In this document: positions 1 through 9,284 of the stretch, piece after piece
How the letters are laid out: every line of letters starts with the position of its first letter
Position numbering within the stretch: the stretch's first letter is position 1
Assembly: GCF_030408915.1 (NCBI RefSeq)
Contig: NZ_CP047654.1
Coordinates: forward strand, 744,001 to 808,000
Direction: 5' to 3'
From: Corynebacterium guangdongense
GTDB lineage: Bacteria; Actinomycetota; Actinomycetes; Mycobacteriales; Mycobacteriaceae
DNA: 64,000 bases
The notes under the pieces: generated by a model
The model's input: the letters and a program-made list of their open reading frames with translations, nothing else
The model's database searches: none
Told to the model about the DNA's origin: nothing
Program-made: the position numbers and the translations under genes

Positions 1-1585
1 CGTTGACCACCGCAACGGACTGCTCGATCCTGGCCCGGTCCTCACCCTCGAGGCCCGTGGTGGCTTCATCGGCGGCGGTATCGAGATCATTCTCGGTGAC
101 TCCGTCGGCCAGCTGTACCTTGATCAGACGAGGTTCGAAGTACACGGGCACGGTCGCCCCGTCGTCGACGGCCCGGGAGAGGTCGTAGATGTCGATGTAG
201 TCGCCGAACACATCGCGGGTGTTGCGGTCCTCAAAGGAAATCGGCGTGCCGGTAAACGCGATGAGGGTGGCGTTGGGCAGGGCGTCGCGTAGGTGGCGGG
301 CGTAGCCGTCGAGGTCGTCGTAGTGGCTGCGGTGGGCTTCATCGACGATGACGATGATGTTCTTGCGGTCACTGAGCAGTGGGTGCTCGGTGCCGGAGTC
401 CTTCTCGTCTTTGGTGAGACCGAATTTCTGCAGGGTGGTGAAGTAGATCCCCCCGGTACCCCGACCGGTGAGCTCCTCGCGCAGCTGCGTGCGGGTGCTG
501 ATCTGCTGCGGGGTATCCGGTAGCAGCTGGGAGCGGGCGAAACCGGAGTAGAGCTGGCCGTCGAGTTCAGTGCGGTCGGTGACCAGCACAACGGTGGGGT
601 TTTTCAACACCGGGTGGCGCATGACTGCGGCGGTGTAGAGCTCCATTTCCATGGATTTTCCCGAGCCTTGGGTGTGCCAGACGACGCCAGCTTTGCCGTT
701 CGTGCGTACCGCATCGATCGTCGAACCCACGGCCTTGGTGACCGCGAAGTACTGGTGGGGTTTGGCGATGCGTTTGACCAGGCCCTCGGCCCCGGCGTCG
801 AACGCGGTGTAGGAGCGCAGGAGCTGCAAGAATCGGGTGGGGTTGTACAGCCCAGCAATCGCGGTCTCGATCGGCAAAACGGCCTGGCCGCCGATGGTGT
901 GGCCGGGCGAGACGGGGGCGCCGTCGTCGTCGACGTTCCAGGGGGAGAAGTGGTTGAGCGGGGTAAACGGGGTGCCGTACTTCGCGTCCAACCCGTCGGA
1001 GGCAAAGGTGAACACGCAGAACCGGAATGCCAGGGGGAATTCGCGGAGGTAGGTTTGCAGCTGGGCATGTGCTGCGGCGACATCAGCCGTGGGGGAGCCG
1101 GCTTTTTTCAACTCCATGATGCTCACCGGCATGCCGTTGCAGTAGAGCACGATATCGAAGCGGCGTCGGTAGTCCCCGTGGACGACGGTGACCTGGTTGA
1201 CGGCGAGGAAGTCGTTGTCGAACTCTTCTGTCCCGATGATCCGCAGGGTGGGGTTGTGTTCGGTGCCGTCAACATCGAGGTAGGTCAGGCGGTAGCCGTC
1301 GACGAACATTGTGTGGATGCGGTGGTTCTCGGTGATCGCATCCTGCGACGACGGTGCGATGATCTCAGCGCAGGCCTGCTGCAGGTACTGAGCCGGCACA
1401 CCCGGGTTGAGCCGGCGCAGGGCAGCAAGCAGGCGGGGGCGGATGAGCAGCTCATCCCAGGAGTCGCGCTCACCGGTCCCAGGAGCGATGGCATCCCCAT
1501 GGACAGGTAGCCAGCTGTTCTCCCCGAGCTGGTCAAGGACCAGAGCTTCCCAGTCGGCCTCGGAGAAACTGGTCTGTATACCCAT
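1..1585 (-). CDS. hsdR: Type I restriction endonuclease subunit R, 3' part outside window
   Basis: Motor and nuclease subunit of a type I restriction-modification complex; it translocates DNA with ATP and cuts unmethylated DNA. I read it from ATG at 1585 (MGIQTSFSEADWEALVLDQL). About 528 residues are visible and the frame stays open to the window edge, so the C-terminal half is missing. The N-terminal nuclease domain shows the acidic/ELK motif (FDIVLYCNG then MELKKAG near residue 156). The helicase core follows: Walker A HTQGSGKS near residue 300, DEAHRSHYDD near 412, FTGTP near 440. It is the last gene of an hsdM-hsdS-hsdR operon, about 107 nt after hsdS. The visible part is intact; completeness cannot be judged here. 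Confidence 0.95.
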   Translation of the reverse strand, partial: MGIQTSFSEADWEALVLDQLGENSWLPVHGDAIAPGTGERDSWDELLIRPRLLAALRRLNPGVPAQYLQQACAEIIAPSSQDAITENHRIHTMFVDGYRLTYLDVDGTEHNPTLRIIGTEEFDNDFLAVNQVTVVHGDYRRRFDIVLYCNGMPVSIMELKKAGSPTADVAAAHAQLQTYLREFPLAFRFCVFTFASDGLDAKYGTPFTPLNHFSPWNVDDDGAPVSPGHTIGGQAVLPIETAIAGLYNPTRFLQLLRSYTAFDAGAEGLVKRIAKPHQYFAVTKAVGSTIDAVRTNGKAGVVWHTQGSGKSMEMELYTAAVMRHPVLKNPTVVLVTDRTELDGQLYSGFARSQLLPDTPQQISTRTQLREELTGRGTGGIYFTTLQKFGLTKDEKDSGTEHPLLSDRKNIIVIVDEAHRSHYDDLDGYARHLRDALPNATLIAFTGTPISFEDRNTRDVFGDYIDIYDLSRAVDDGATVPVYFEPRLIKVQLADGVTENDLDTAADEATTGLEGEDRARIEQSVAVVN

Positions 1586-1692
1586 CACACGCTCCTGTTT
1601 TGTCTATTTATGTTCTATGACCTCAATCTAACCAGCGCCAACTGCAGCTCAGGTCATAGGACAGCCATGCTCTGGGCCACGAGGTGGGTCAG

Positions 1693-2814
1693 TCAGAGAG
1701 CACTCTCGAGAACCTTCTCTGCCTCCTTGACGCGCAGCTTGCCTGACATCAGCTGGGGCAAAAGGGCATCACGAGTGGCAGCGAGAGTCTGATTTTCAGC
1801 CATCAATCCTACGACGTACCCGCGAATATCCTGGATGCTCTCACTAAAAGCGGTGGCTACTAAATCACCTGGCCACGGGATAGTCACCTGAGACAGGTCT
1901 TTCCAGTTAGTGCGAGGCATTCTGGTTCCAGCGCTTAAAGCAGTAACAGCCTGGATGACGTCGTCATGGGTCAGCGACGCCAAAACATACCCGGAAAAGA
2001 TCTCTTCTTTTGAAGCCAGTACGAGGATGTCAGTTGAGCAAATTCCTGAGGTAGGGGCCGTGACCACCTTGTGGAAGTAAGGACGTAGCTTTCCGAAGAG
2101 GATGTCGCCGGTATGAAAGTAACTCTTGTTGCTGGTCACTTCCTCGGAAGAACCGTGATTGTCTAGCCACATTAACCGTCGCGGTATGTGCTCGAGACCC
2201 ACATAGGGGGTAGGGGTTTCAAGTGAGACTGGGTCTATTGCTTGTCGTCGATGAGACACAAGGTCTCCGATGATCCGCTCTTCGCTGCTTTGGCGATTTA
2301 TCAGGTCATATTCTGCCCGTACCCATTGATCGGCAGTAGATGCCAGTTTGGTGTTGGCGGCGATCTTGTCGTCAAGAGCCCCAAGAACCTCCACGATTGC
2401 TTTCTGTTCATGCAATTCCGGGATCATCAATTGGATTGAATCCATTGCTGCCCGAGTCAATTTAGGCTGTGTGGATCCAGTTAGATACCCAGATACATCA
2501 GTAATAGCAAGGATATAGGACAGGAAACGCGTATCAGAAAGGTGGTTTCCTTTTACTACATGCGCATGATTGTTCACCCAGAATTTTCCAGTAGCCATGA
2601 ACGCAATAGGAGTGGACCGGGATCTAAGATTTTCCCCGTCTTCAGCGATTAGTAGGTAGTCGCCATTAAAAATGAAGTTATCGACATAGTCGACAATTCC
2701 AGAAGCTCCGTAATAGGGAAACTCGCCCGCTACGCGTTCCGTTCCCTTTACGGGACGCCTTAAGGAATCGTAATTATCGGTAACTTCTCCCAGTCGGACC
2801 CGTCGAAGATACAT
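1693..2814 (-). CDS. hsdS: Type I restriction-modification specificity subunit S
   Basis: DNA-recognition subunit that chooses the target of both methylation and restriction. 373 residues. Two target-recognition domains (about 1-125 and 185-330) each end in a helical conserved region: PELHEQKAIVEVLGALDDKI near residue 135, and a C-terminal helix with AENQTLAATRDALLPQLMSG near 340. Typical phrases such as TGSTQPKLTRAAMDSIQL mark the end of the first domain. The ATG overlaps the hsdM stop codon by one base (TGATG), implying translational coupling. Base composition is visibly lower in GC than hsdM, as is usual for fast-diverging recognition domains. The length is slightly short of the common 400-450 residues but both halves are present. 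Confidence 0.93.
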   Translation of the reverse strand: MYLRRVRLGEVTDNYDSLRRPVKGTERVAGEFPYYGASGIVDYVDNFIFNGDYLLIAEDGENLRSRSTPIAFMATGKFWVNNHAHVVKGNHLSDTRFLSYILAITDVSGYLTGSTQPKLTRAAMDSIQLMIPELHEQKAIVEVLGALDDKIAANTKLASTADQWVRAEYDLINRQSSEERIIGDLVSHRRQAIDPVSLETPTPYVGLEHIPRRLMWLDNHGSSEEVTSNKSYFHTGDILFGKLRPYFHKVVTAPTSGICSTDILVLASKEEIFSGYVLASLTHDDVIQAVTALSAGTRMPRTNWKDLSQVTIPWPGDLVATAFSESIQDIRGYVVGLMAENQTLAATRDALLPQLMSGKLRVKEAEKVLESAL

Positions 2815-4424
2815 CAGTTGATTCTCCTCAATTGCCCCTGGACAACCGCGGCCAGTCGTTCCGATTCTTCAAACTGTGCGAAGAGTTCCTTCTTCAGGCG
2901 GGTGATCTTCTCCTCGATCGGCTCGCCGTCATCTTCAATTTCAGCTGTACCGACGTAGCGGCCGGGTGTCAGGGCGTAGTCGGCGTCCTTGATTTCGTTG
3001 AGGGTGGCGGAGTAGCAGAAACCGGCTTCATCCTCGTAGGTCTTGCCCTGGGCAGAGGGGGTGCCGCGCCATGCGTGGAAGGTGTCGGCGATCTTGGCGA
3101 TGTCCTCATCGCTCAGGGCGCGTTCGGCGCGGTCGATCATGTGGCCGAGGTTGCGGGCGTCGATGAACAGCACCTGACCCGTGCGGTCGATGGACCCCTG
3201 CCTGCCAGCGGTTTTATCTTTGGCGAAAAACCACACGCATACCGGGATGCCGGTGGACCTGAACAACTGGGTGGGAAGTGCCACCATGCAGGAGACGAGA
3301 TCGGCTTCGATCAGCTCGGCACGGATCTTTCCTTCGCCGCCAGTATTTGAGGACATGGAGCCGTTGGCCATGACCACACCAGCAGACCCGCCGGGAGCGA
3401 GCTTGGAGATGATGTGCTGGATCCAGGCGTAGTTGGCGTTGTTCTTCGGGGGCACGCCGTAGCGCCAGCGGGGGTCTTCTTCGTTGCGGGCCCAGTCCTT
3501 GATGTTGAACGGGGGGTTGGCCATGATGTAGTCGGCCTGCATGTCCGGGTGCTGGTCGCGGGCGAAGGTATCTCCCCAGCGAGGGGCGAGGTTGGCGTTA
3601 AGGCCATGGATAGCCAAGTTCATCTTGGCCATCCGCCAGGTACGTTCGTTGAGTTCCTGACCGTAGACGGAGATCGCGGTGCGGTCTTCATTGTGGGCGT
3701 CGAGGAACTTTTCGGTCTGGACGAACATGCCACCCGAGCCGCAGCAGGGGTCGTAGACCCGTCCGCTGATTGGCTCGAGGACTTCCACGAGGACACGGAC
3801 GACGCCGGCCGGGGTGTAGAACTCGCCGCCACGCTTGCCTTCTGCCCGGGCGAATTTCTCCAGGAAGTACTCGTAGACCTCGCCGAGGAGATCTCGGGCT
3901 CGGCCCTGTCCTTGGCCGGTGAACTGGGTGGTGTTGAACAGGTCAATCAGCTCACCAAGGCGGCGCTGATCGATGTTGTCGCGGTTGAAGATACGTGGCA
4001 GCGTGCCCGCCAGCGTGGGATTGGCAGCCATGACCTCGTCCATGGCGTCGTCGATGAGCTCACCGATACTCTTCGGGGCTCCACCACCCATGGCGGGCAG
4101 ACCCTTGGCGTTGGTGGCCAGGTACTCCCAGCGGGCGTTCTCCGGAACCCAGAAGACGCCGTGGCCGGTGTACTCGTCGACGTCGTCAATGAGCATGCCG
4201 ATCTGTTCCTCGGTCATGCCGCCAGCGGTGAGTTCCTCGTGGATCTGGGTGCGGCGTTCGGTGAAGGCATCGGAGACATACTTGAGGAACACCAGTCCGA
4301 GGATGACGTCCTTGTATTGGGAGGCGTCCATGGAGCCGCGGAGTTTGTCGGCGGCCTTCCAGAGTGTGTCCTTCAGTTCCTTCATGGTCGAGGGCGTGGC
4401 CTCGACCTTGGTTTTCGTTGTCAC
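2814..4424 (-). CDS. hsdM: Type I restriction-modification N6-adenine methyltransferase subunit M
   Basis: Methylates adenine in the target chosen by HsdS and forms the core of the M2S methylase and R2M2S endonuclease. The four-helix N-terminal domain (MKELKDTLWKAADKLRGSMD) is followed by the SAM-binding motif YDPCCGSGGMF (near residue 222) and the catalytic NPPF (DYIMANPPFNIKDW, near residue 300). I prefer the GTG at 4424 because AAAGGA lies 8 nt upstream; an in-frame TTG at 4442 would add six residues but has no comparable site. First gene of the hsdMSR operon. Length (536 residues) is normal for the family. Confidence 0.95.
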   Translation of the reverse strand: MTTKTKVEATPSTMKELKDTLWKAADKLRGSMDASQYKDVILGLVFLKYVSDAFTERRTQIHEELTAGGMTEEQIGMLIDDVDEYTGHGVFWVPENARWEYLATNAKGLPAMGGGAPKSIGELIDDAMDEVMAANPTLAGTLPRIFNRDNIDQRRLGELIDLFNTTQFTGQGQGRARDLLGEVYEYFLEKFARAEGKRGGEFYTPAGVVRVLVEVLEPISGRVYDPCCGSGGMFVQTEKFLDAHNEDRTAISVYGQELNERTWRMAKMNLAIHGLNANLAPRWGDTFARDQHPDMQADYIMANPPFNIKDWARNEEDPRWRYGVPPKNNANYAWIQHIISKLAPGGSAGVVMANGSMSSNTGGEGKIRAELIEADLVSCMVALPTQLFRSTGIPVCVWFFAKDKTAGRQGSIDRTGQVLFIDARNLGHMIDRAERALSDEDIAKIADTFHAWRGTPSAQGKTYEDEAGFCYSATLNEIKDADYALTPGRYVGTAEIEDDGEPIEEKITRLKKELFAQFEESERLAAVVQGQLRRIN

Positions 4425-4499
4425 AGTGTTTTCCTTTATCAAGATGGTCCTTTTAGCTTAGGGGTGACGGTCGACATGGGCATCGTCGCCTCCATGGCA

Positions 4500-4744
4500 T
4501 TATCGAATGCCCGTGCGTAGGGGCAGCGTCGCGAGGTTCCGTGGATTTGGGTAGGTAATGCCCCCGCCGTGGCGGACAACGTCCATTGCTGCGTTGGAGA
4601 CTGCTTCCGCTTGCCGATGCAGCTCGTTGGCCTGGTCAGCCAGCTCTTGGAGGCGACCAAGGGTGTCAATCTGGAGGTGCAGCGAGTGCCAATTTCCCGA
4701 GTTAAAGAAAATTGTCGGTTTAGTGGATAAAGATTCTTCGCCAT
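4500..4744 (-). pseudogene. Possible small gene broken by a one-base frameshift
   Basis: An ATG at 4744 has a good GAAGG ribosome site and begins MAKNLYPLNRQF, but that frame then turns into low-quality sequence. The -1 frame reads FFNSGNWHSLHLQ followed by a convincing amphipathic helix (LGRLQELADQANELHRQAEA) and ends at 4500. No start codon lies suitably placed in the second frame. The switch would fall at a short T-rich run near 4705-4712. I infer either a real indel, a sequencing error or programmed slippage. Function unknown; it lies just upstream of hsdM on the same strand. Confidence 0.35.
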
Positions 4745-4842
4745 GGTGGGAACCTTCCGCTTGAGGCCGCAGTCTAAGTAGGTGGGCGCCTCTTCCTCCC
4801 CCCGGAGAGACGCCTGGCCGCCCGCACCCCCACGGGCGCACA

Positions 4843-4875
4843 CCCTGGTGGCCGCCACAATGGTGGCCACCAGGG
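4843..4875. repeat. 11-bp inverted repeat
   Basis: CCCTGGTGGCC at 4843-4853 and its exact complement at 4865-4875 with an 11-nt loop. It sits in the gap of about 735 bp between hsdM and the lipoprotein gene. Apart from the broken small gene at 4500-4744, that gap shows nothing else I can support. No T-run follows either arm, so a terminator role is doubtful. Confidence 0.5.
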
Positions 4876-5159
4876 CGATAGTCGGCTCATCAAGGGCTCT
4901 TCTCCAGGGCCGGTCTTGCGTGGAACGGCTGGCACCCGGATCTTCGCCGCTGTTGCTCGGGCATCATTCGGTCTGAATCCCAGCAGACGCGGGGGCATTT
5001 CCTGACAGACGCCGCCCGGAGAGGGCAGCACCCGTCCTAGCCACCCGCCATATGAAGGGGTGGGAGCGGGGCCTACAAGGCTAAAAGAGCGCCGTAGTCA
5101 CGTGCGCCGGGTACACGGCGGGGTAATATTTGAGCTCTATCGAGACGGAGTGGGGCAGT

Positions 5160-5768
5160 ATGAAGAAGATCCTTACCGCACTGACCAGCGTGGCTCTAGT
5201 GCTGGGACTGTCCGGATGCGGCGCGAATGACACCTCGGCGCCTCCAGCTAGTAGCAGTGAGCGCATTACCACCACTACTACTACGACAACCTTGGAGGAG
5301 ACCACGACTCCCACCAGTAGCGCGACTTCGACTGCCAGCAGTGAAGGCACCACGCAGCCCGCTGCGGAGGAACCGGTCCTCGAGCAGGCCTACACGGCCC
5401 CGGCTCCTGTCGTCGAGGAGACCTATGTTGCGCCACCCATCCCGCCCTTTATGGACCCTGAAGACTACGACCCCTACGGGCCTCCCACGTTCGTTCAGTG
5501 CTGGGAGCCGAATGCGGCGGTCATGTCGGATGGCTCGATTGTCACCGACACCGTTAACTGTCCCAATACTGACCCTGCCTGGGGCATTCCCCCAGTCTCG
5601 GCCGAGGACTACGGAGAGCCGCCACGCGCAGACGGGTGCGTTGGTCCTGCTGCCGTGTGTGGCTACTACGACGAGTACGGCAACCCGATCTGGTTCGACA
5701 AGATGACAGGTGAAACCTCCCCGCGCTACTACGACGAGTACGGCAACCCCACTATGGAGGCCTACTAG
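5160..5768 (+). CDS. Secreted lipoprotein with acidic YYDEYGNP repeats
   Basis: A 202-residue surface lipoprotein of unknown function. The signal peptide MKKILTALTSVALVLGLSGC ends in a lipobox (LSGC, acylated Cys20). A Ser/Thr-rich linker follows, including a run of eight Thr, then a Pro/acidic stretch (PFMDPEDYDPYGPPTF). The C-terminal half carries CWEPNAAVMSDGSIVTD, two Cys pairs and two exact copies of YYDEYGNP near its end. Start chosen at the ATG at 5160 with GGAG upstream; an in-frame start at 5130 would place the signal peptide internally. It stands alone between the restriction operon and an oppositely oriented unknown gene. I know no function for this repeat. Confidence 0.8.
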   Translation: MKKILTALTSVALVLGLSGCGANDTSAPPASSSERITTTTTTTTLEETTTPTSSATSTASSEGTTQPAAEEPVLEQAYTAPAPVVEETYVAPPIPPFMDPEDYDPYGPPTFVQCWEPNAAVMSDGSIVTDTVNCPNTDPAWGIPPVSAEDYGEPPRADGCVGPAAVCGYYDEYGNPIWFDKMTGETSPRYYDEYGNPTMEAY

Positions 5769-5982
5769 GTCATATCGCGTTCTGCTGTTGGTGTGGCGGA
5801 ACGGGTTGGGAGGGCGATCACCGCCGGTGGGCATCCCCTGGACGTCTATCTTTCATCAAAGCGCACTTCCGCTGCGGCCACATGTTTCCTCGCCGAGACG
5901 CTGCGGTCACGAAAGTCAACCGGGGTCCCGCAGGCAGTCAGCGCCGACAGGGCGCCTTCCCCGGCGAGGGCGATCCGTTTCC

Positions 5983-6636
5983 CTACCAGGGGTAGGTTTT
6001 CTGCGCCTGAGCTTCCCAGTCAAGGGGGGCGAGCAAACCGCCGCTGTCAGCGGCGATGGCTGTTCGGAGTCGTTGCTGGTAGTCCCGGTACTGGTCACGC
6101 TCCAGCTGTGACCACGGGACTTTTCCGGATGGGCCGGATGGGCGGGAAACGCCGATGAACGCGGCCAAGTGTGAGCGTTCGGTGTAGGCCGCCGCGACGT
6201 GGAGGTACCGATGGACACCGACTACGGCGGGGTGGCCGAGAGTATCAAGGCCCTTCAGCGTCATGTTGATCCACATCTGTGCGTGCCCATAGGTCAAGGC
6301 GAAACCCGAAGAGCTTCTGAATGCCGAAATCCTGTTCAGGCACCACGTGTCGTGACGGGTGTCGAAATTGGCCTGGGCGATACCGGCATCTTGGATGACA
6401 AGGGGATCGGTCTTGAGGTCGGTGACGAAATCATAGAGGGAATTCGCAGTGTCCTTCACAAGCAGGGACTTGTTTCCTTTGGGACCGAAGCCGTGCATCG
6501 TTCTGCCGACGAACTTGCCGTAGACTTTATTCGCCACGTCTGTGATCGCCTCTCGGGAGGTGGGGGCAGTGGCGGCTGGGGCACCGAATTCCTGCACCAT
6601 GAGGCTGGAAAGCCGTGTTCTCTCGTCCATCCTCAC
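5983..6636 (-). CDS. Unknown protein, about 217 residues
   Basis: I do not recognise this protein. It is soluble, without signal peptide or membrane segment. Visible features are an N-terminal MDERTRLSSLMVQEFG, a central RHDTWCLNRISAFRS, an aromatic/His segment (GHAQMWINMTLKGLDTLGHP then VGVHRYLHVAAA), and a charged C-terminal helix (LERDQYRDYQQRLRTAIAAD) ending in WEAQAQKTYPW. The start is either GTG at 6636 or ATG at 6630; neither has a well-spaced ribosome site. It is downstream of, and on the same strand as, the fused serine recombinase (155-bp gap). Codon use looks coding. Being element cargo beside restriction genes, a defence role is possible but is only inference. Confidence 0.7.
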   Translation of the reverse strand: MRMDERTRLSSLMVQEFGAPAATAPTSREAITDVANKVYGKFVGRTMHGFGPKGNKSLLVKDTANSLYDFVTDLKTDPLVIQDAGIAQANFDTRHDTWCLNRISAFRSSSGFALTYGHAQMWINMTLKGLDTLGHPAVVGVHRYLHVAAAYTERSHLAAFIGVSRPSGPSGKVPWSQLERDQYRDYQQRLRTAIAADSGGLLAPLDWEAQAQKTYPW

Positions 6637-6790
6637 TACGATAATATTCCAGCTTTAAGAAGTATGATTCGCCCTTCCTACCAGGGAGTGGGCGGGCTGA
6701 GCTCTTCGTGAGGATTAACGCTGGGGGCGTGAGGCACAACCGGGCTGACTTCATCCTCACAATCATGAACATGTGCTGGAAGGCGTCTGC

Positions 6791-7873
6791 TCAGCTCTGT
6801 TCGGAGAGGGCTCGGTAGACGGTGGCGCGGCTGACCCCCAGGTCCCGGGCGATGGCGACCTTGGACTCACCGGCCTCGGCCCGATGGCGGGCCTGCTCCA
6901 CCTTCTCCGGGGTCAGAGCACGTTTACGCCCCTTGTACTTGCCGGCCTTCTTCGCCAGGGCAATGCCCTCGGCCTGGCGCTCGCGGATGATGGCCCGCTC
7001 AAACTCCGCGAACGAGCCGAGGATCCCGAGCATGAGCGTGGCCCGCGGATCGGTGGAGTCCTTGGAGAAGGCCAGGTTCTCCTTGACGAAATGCACGGAA
7101 GCCCCCTTGGCGGTGATCTTGTCGATGATCGAGCGCAGGTCCACCAGCGACCGGGCGAGCCGGTCAATGGACGCCACGATCAGCTCATCATGATCGCGCA
7201 GGTAATCGAGGCAGCGCTCCAGGCCCGGGCGCTCAGCGCGGGAGCGGGCGGACAGTTTGTCGAGGAACTCCTTGTCCACGGGGCCGATCATCTCGCGTTG
7301 ACGGGCCAGATTCTGGTCTGCACTCGAGACGCGGATATAGGAGAAGCGCTGGCCCACGGGATGTGCGGCCGAGGGCATGGGGGTGGCCGGGTCCGCGGTT
7401 GAAGGCGCGGGAGCAGAAGCTGCTTCTCGTGTCTCGGGGTCCTGCTGCTGGTTGTGCTCGCTGTCGGCAGGGGAAGATTTATGCCAGGTAGGGAGCATCC
7501 AGCCGGCGCTGGCGCCGCCGTCGAAGAGGATGGAGGTGGTCGCCACGTCCTGTACCGGTGTCCACTTGTTGTCCCCGATATAGACCTTCGCCTTGGTGAC
7601 CCTCGCATAGACCCGCTGGATGCGCAGCCGGGCGGCCGGCTCGCCGAAGATGTTGACGTGGGTGGCGTGTGCGGGGTTGGCGGAGTGCTGGTCAAAGCGC
7701 TGGCCGTCATCGGCGAGAACCCGGTCGCTGGGTACCTGCTCGCTCTCGCTGGCCCACGATCGCCCGTAGTCGGTGGAGCGGGCGATCCGGGTGTTGCTCT
7801 TGCCCCGGCGAACGATCTGGACTTTGTCCTCGGGACGGCCGAGCTCATCGATCAGTGTGCCGACTTTGACCAT
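6791..7873 (-). CDS. Serine recombinase (resolvase/invertase family) with unknown N-terminal domain
   Basis: Residues about 180-320 are a small serine recombinase catalytic domain: YIRVSSADQNLARQRE carries the nucleophilic serine, and IASIDRLARSLVDL-type sequence the catalytic arginine pair (DRLARS). The C-terminus (LTPEKVEQARHRAEAGESKVAIARDLGVSRATVYRAL, in part) is the usual helix-turn-helix. Ordinary resolvases are about 185-200 residues; here 175 extra residues precede the catalytic domain, with MVKVGTLIDELGRPEDKVQI and a Ser/Pro/Ala-rich linker (about 130-175). I do not recognise that N-terminal part. The frame is open throughout, so this is a true fusion or extension, not a frameshift artefact. 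It could act on the mobile element or be a leftover of a Tn3-like transposon. Confidence 0.9.
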   Translation of the reverse strand: MVKVGTLIDELGRPEDKVQIVRRGKSNTRIARSTDYGRSWASESEQVPSDRVLADDGQRFDQHSANPAHATHVNIFGEPAARLRIQRVYARVTKAKVYIGDNKWTPVQDVATTSILFDGGASAGWMLPTWHKSSPADSEHNQQQDPETREAASAPAPSTADPATPMPSAAHPVGQRFSYIRVSSADQNLARQREMIGPVDKEFLDKLSARSRAERPGLERCLDYLRDHDELIVASIDRLARSLVDLRSIIDKITAKGASVHFVKENLAFSKDSTDPRATLMLGILGSFAEFERAIIRERQAEGIALAKKAGKYKGRKRALTPEKVEQARHRAEAGESKVAIARDLGVSRATVYRALSEQS

Positions 7874-8111
7874 GACCGCCCCTACTGTCTCAGTGAACTC
7901 ATTAGCTTCAAGGAGAAGTGTATCAGAAATTGGGATTAGGGCTTAGTAATACAGCGGGAACGCTCCGGGTCGTGATGTCCCATTAGGGTTACCCTGGGTT
8001 GCCAAAAGTTCGAATCGGTAAACCCCGCGTCACCCCTGTTCCTAAACTGCATGCAGGCATTCGCCGCGAGAGGCGCCCGAGCAGATCAAGCAAGAAGGAG
8101 GGGCAACGAAC

Positions 8112-8924
8112 ATGGTCCCAGATACTGTCTGGCATTACACGAGGTACTCCGCATTTCAGAGCATTCTGACGTCACAACGCCTATGGGCGACCTCGGTATT
8201 CAAAATGGAGGATAAGACTGAAATTCACTATGGCGCTTCTCTAGTCAAAGAAGCTTTGTCGGAACTAGACGCCACTGGGGAGTTACCCAAATCGAAGTCC
8301 CTATGGTTTAGAAACACTAAATTCGTTACGTCACATATCGACAATACTTTCGCACTTTCGACAAGCCCGCGAGTGGATTCCGATCATCAGTGGAAAAACT
8401 ATGCAGACAGGGGACAAGGGGTTGCGTTCTCTCTGTCTACCCGCTCCCGGCTGCACGACGCCTCGCCCGAGAATGGAGTACGTTTCCATCGTTCAGGCCC
8501 AATGGCACCGGGCTGGTACCCCATTGAATACGGCTGGCGTAACCAGGTGAACATGGTTAAGCGCGCCATCCTAGATGGCCCTTCGTTCGCTGCCCAAGGT
8601 GGAAAATCGGCTCGAGCCATCAACATCCTACTTCCGTTAAGGACTACCCTGGCCCTGCTTAAGCACCCTTACTACAGCTCGGAGGAGGAAGTCCGCTTCC
8701 TCTATTCGATGGACCCCTCGGTGGCGGACGTGCTTAAACGTTCGGATACGGGGGCCCCCTTTGTTCCCCTGGTGTCAGTAAAAAATGAGTTTCCCTGGTC
8801 TCCTCAGCCACTGGCAATCTCAGAGGTGCGGCTGGGGGAGGATTTTAGAGGCTCAAAAGATGAGGTGCGCGCTCTCTTGAAGAAAGCCGGACTCGACAAC
8901 TGCACAATTTCCCGTGCGGGTTGA
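8112..8924 (+). CDS. DUF2971-family protein
   Basis: 270 residues. The N-terminus (WHYTRYSAFQSILTSQRLWATSVFKMEDKTE) matches the DUF2971 pattern: a HYT motif, a helix ending in a short L-W element and an acidic ND/E-like site. A mid-region CSTSPRVDSDHQWKNYAD-like segment (here ALSTSPRVDSDHQWKNYADR) and EEEVRFLY near residue 197 also fit. The family is often found in defence and mobile islands, but its activity is unsettled. AAGGAGGGG is placed ideally before the ATG. It faces away from the serine recombinase across a 238-bp gap that contains the 10-bp palindrome CTGCATGCAG (8047-8056). Family assignment is by motif memory only. Confidence 0.75.
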   Translation: MVPDTVWHYTRYSAFQSILTSQRLWATSVFKMEDKTEIHYGASLVKEALSELDATGELPKSKSLWFRNTKFVTSHIDNTFALSTSPRVDSDHQWKNYADRGQGVAFSLSTRSRLHDASPENGVRFHRSGPMAPGWYPIEYGWRNQVNMVKRAILDGPSFAAQGGKSARAINILLPLRTTLALLKHPYYSSEEEVRFLYSMDPSVADVLKRSDTGAPFVPLVSVKNEFPWSPQPLAISEVRLGEDFRGSKDEVRALLKKAGLDNCTISRAG

Positions 8925-9284
8925 CCCGGGGGGGTACCCGCTGGTCCCAGTGGCCGGACGTGAATGCGGTTACCCGTTCCTGTACGGGTTTTGAAGTTGA
9001 CCAAACCTGCGGGCATCGGCAAAAAGCTCGGACGCAGGGGGTTCTCGTCGCTACATGGATGTTCCGAATCGAAACGGATCTTGAGTTTGGCGGCATTCGG
9101 ATTTAGGATTACGCCCGTAGCCCCGCCCCCGTTGAGGGGAACACCAGAACCAGCGACAACTGGCATTGGCACTAACCTCGGGTGCTACGGAGTCAGATTG
9201 TTGACCCTCCCCATTAACTTAAAAGGTCTTCAATCCACTTTGCTATACGGATTAGGCTCGCAACCGTCCGTATCAATTCGCAAG

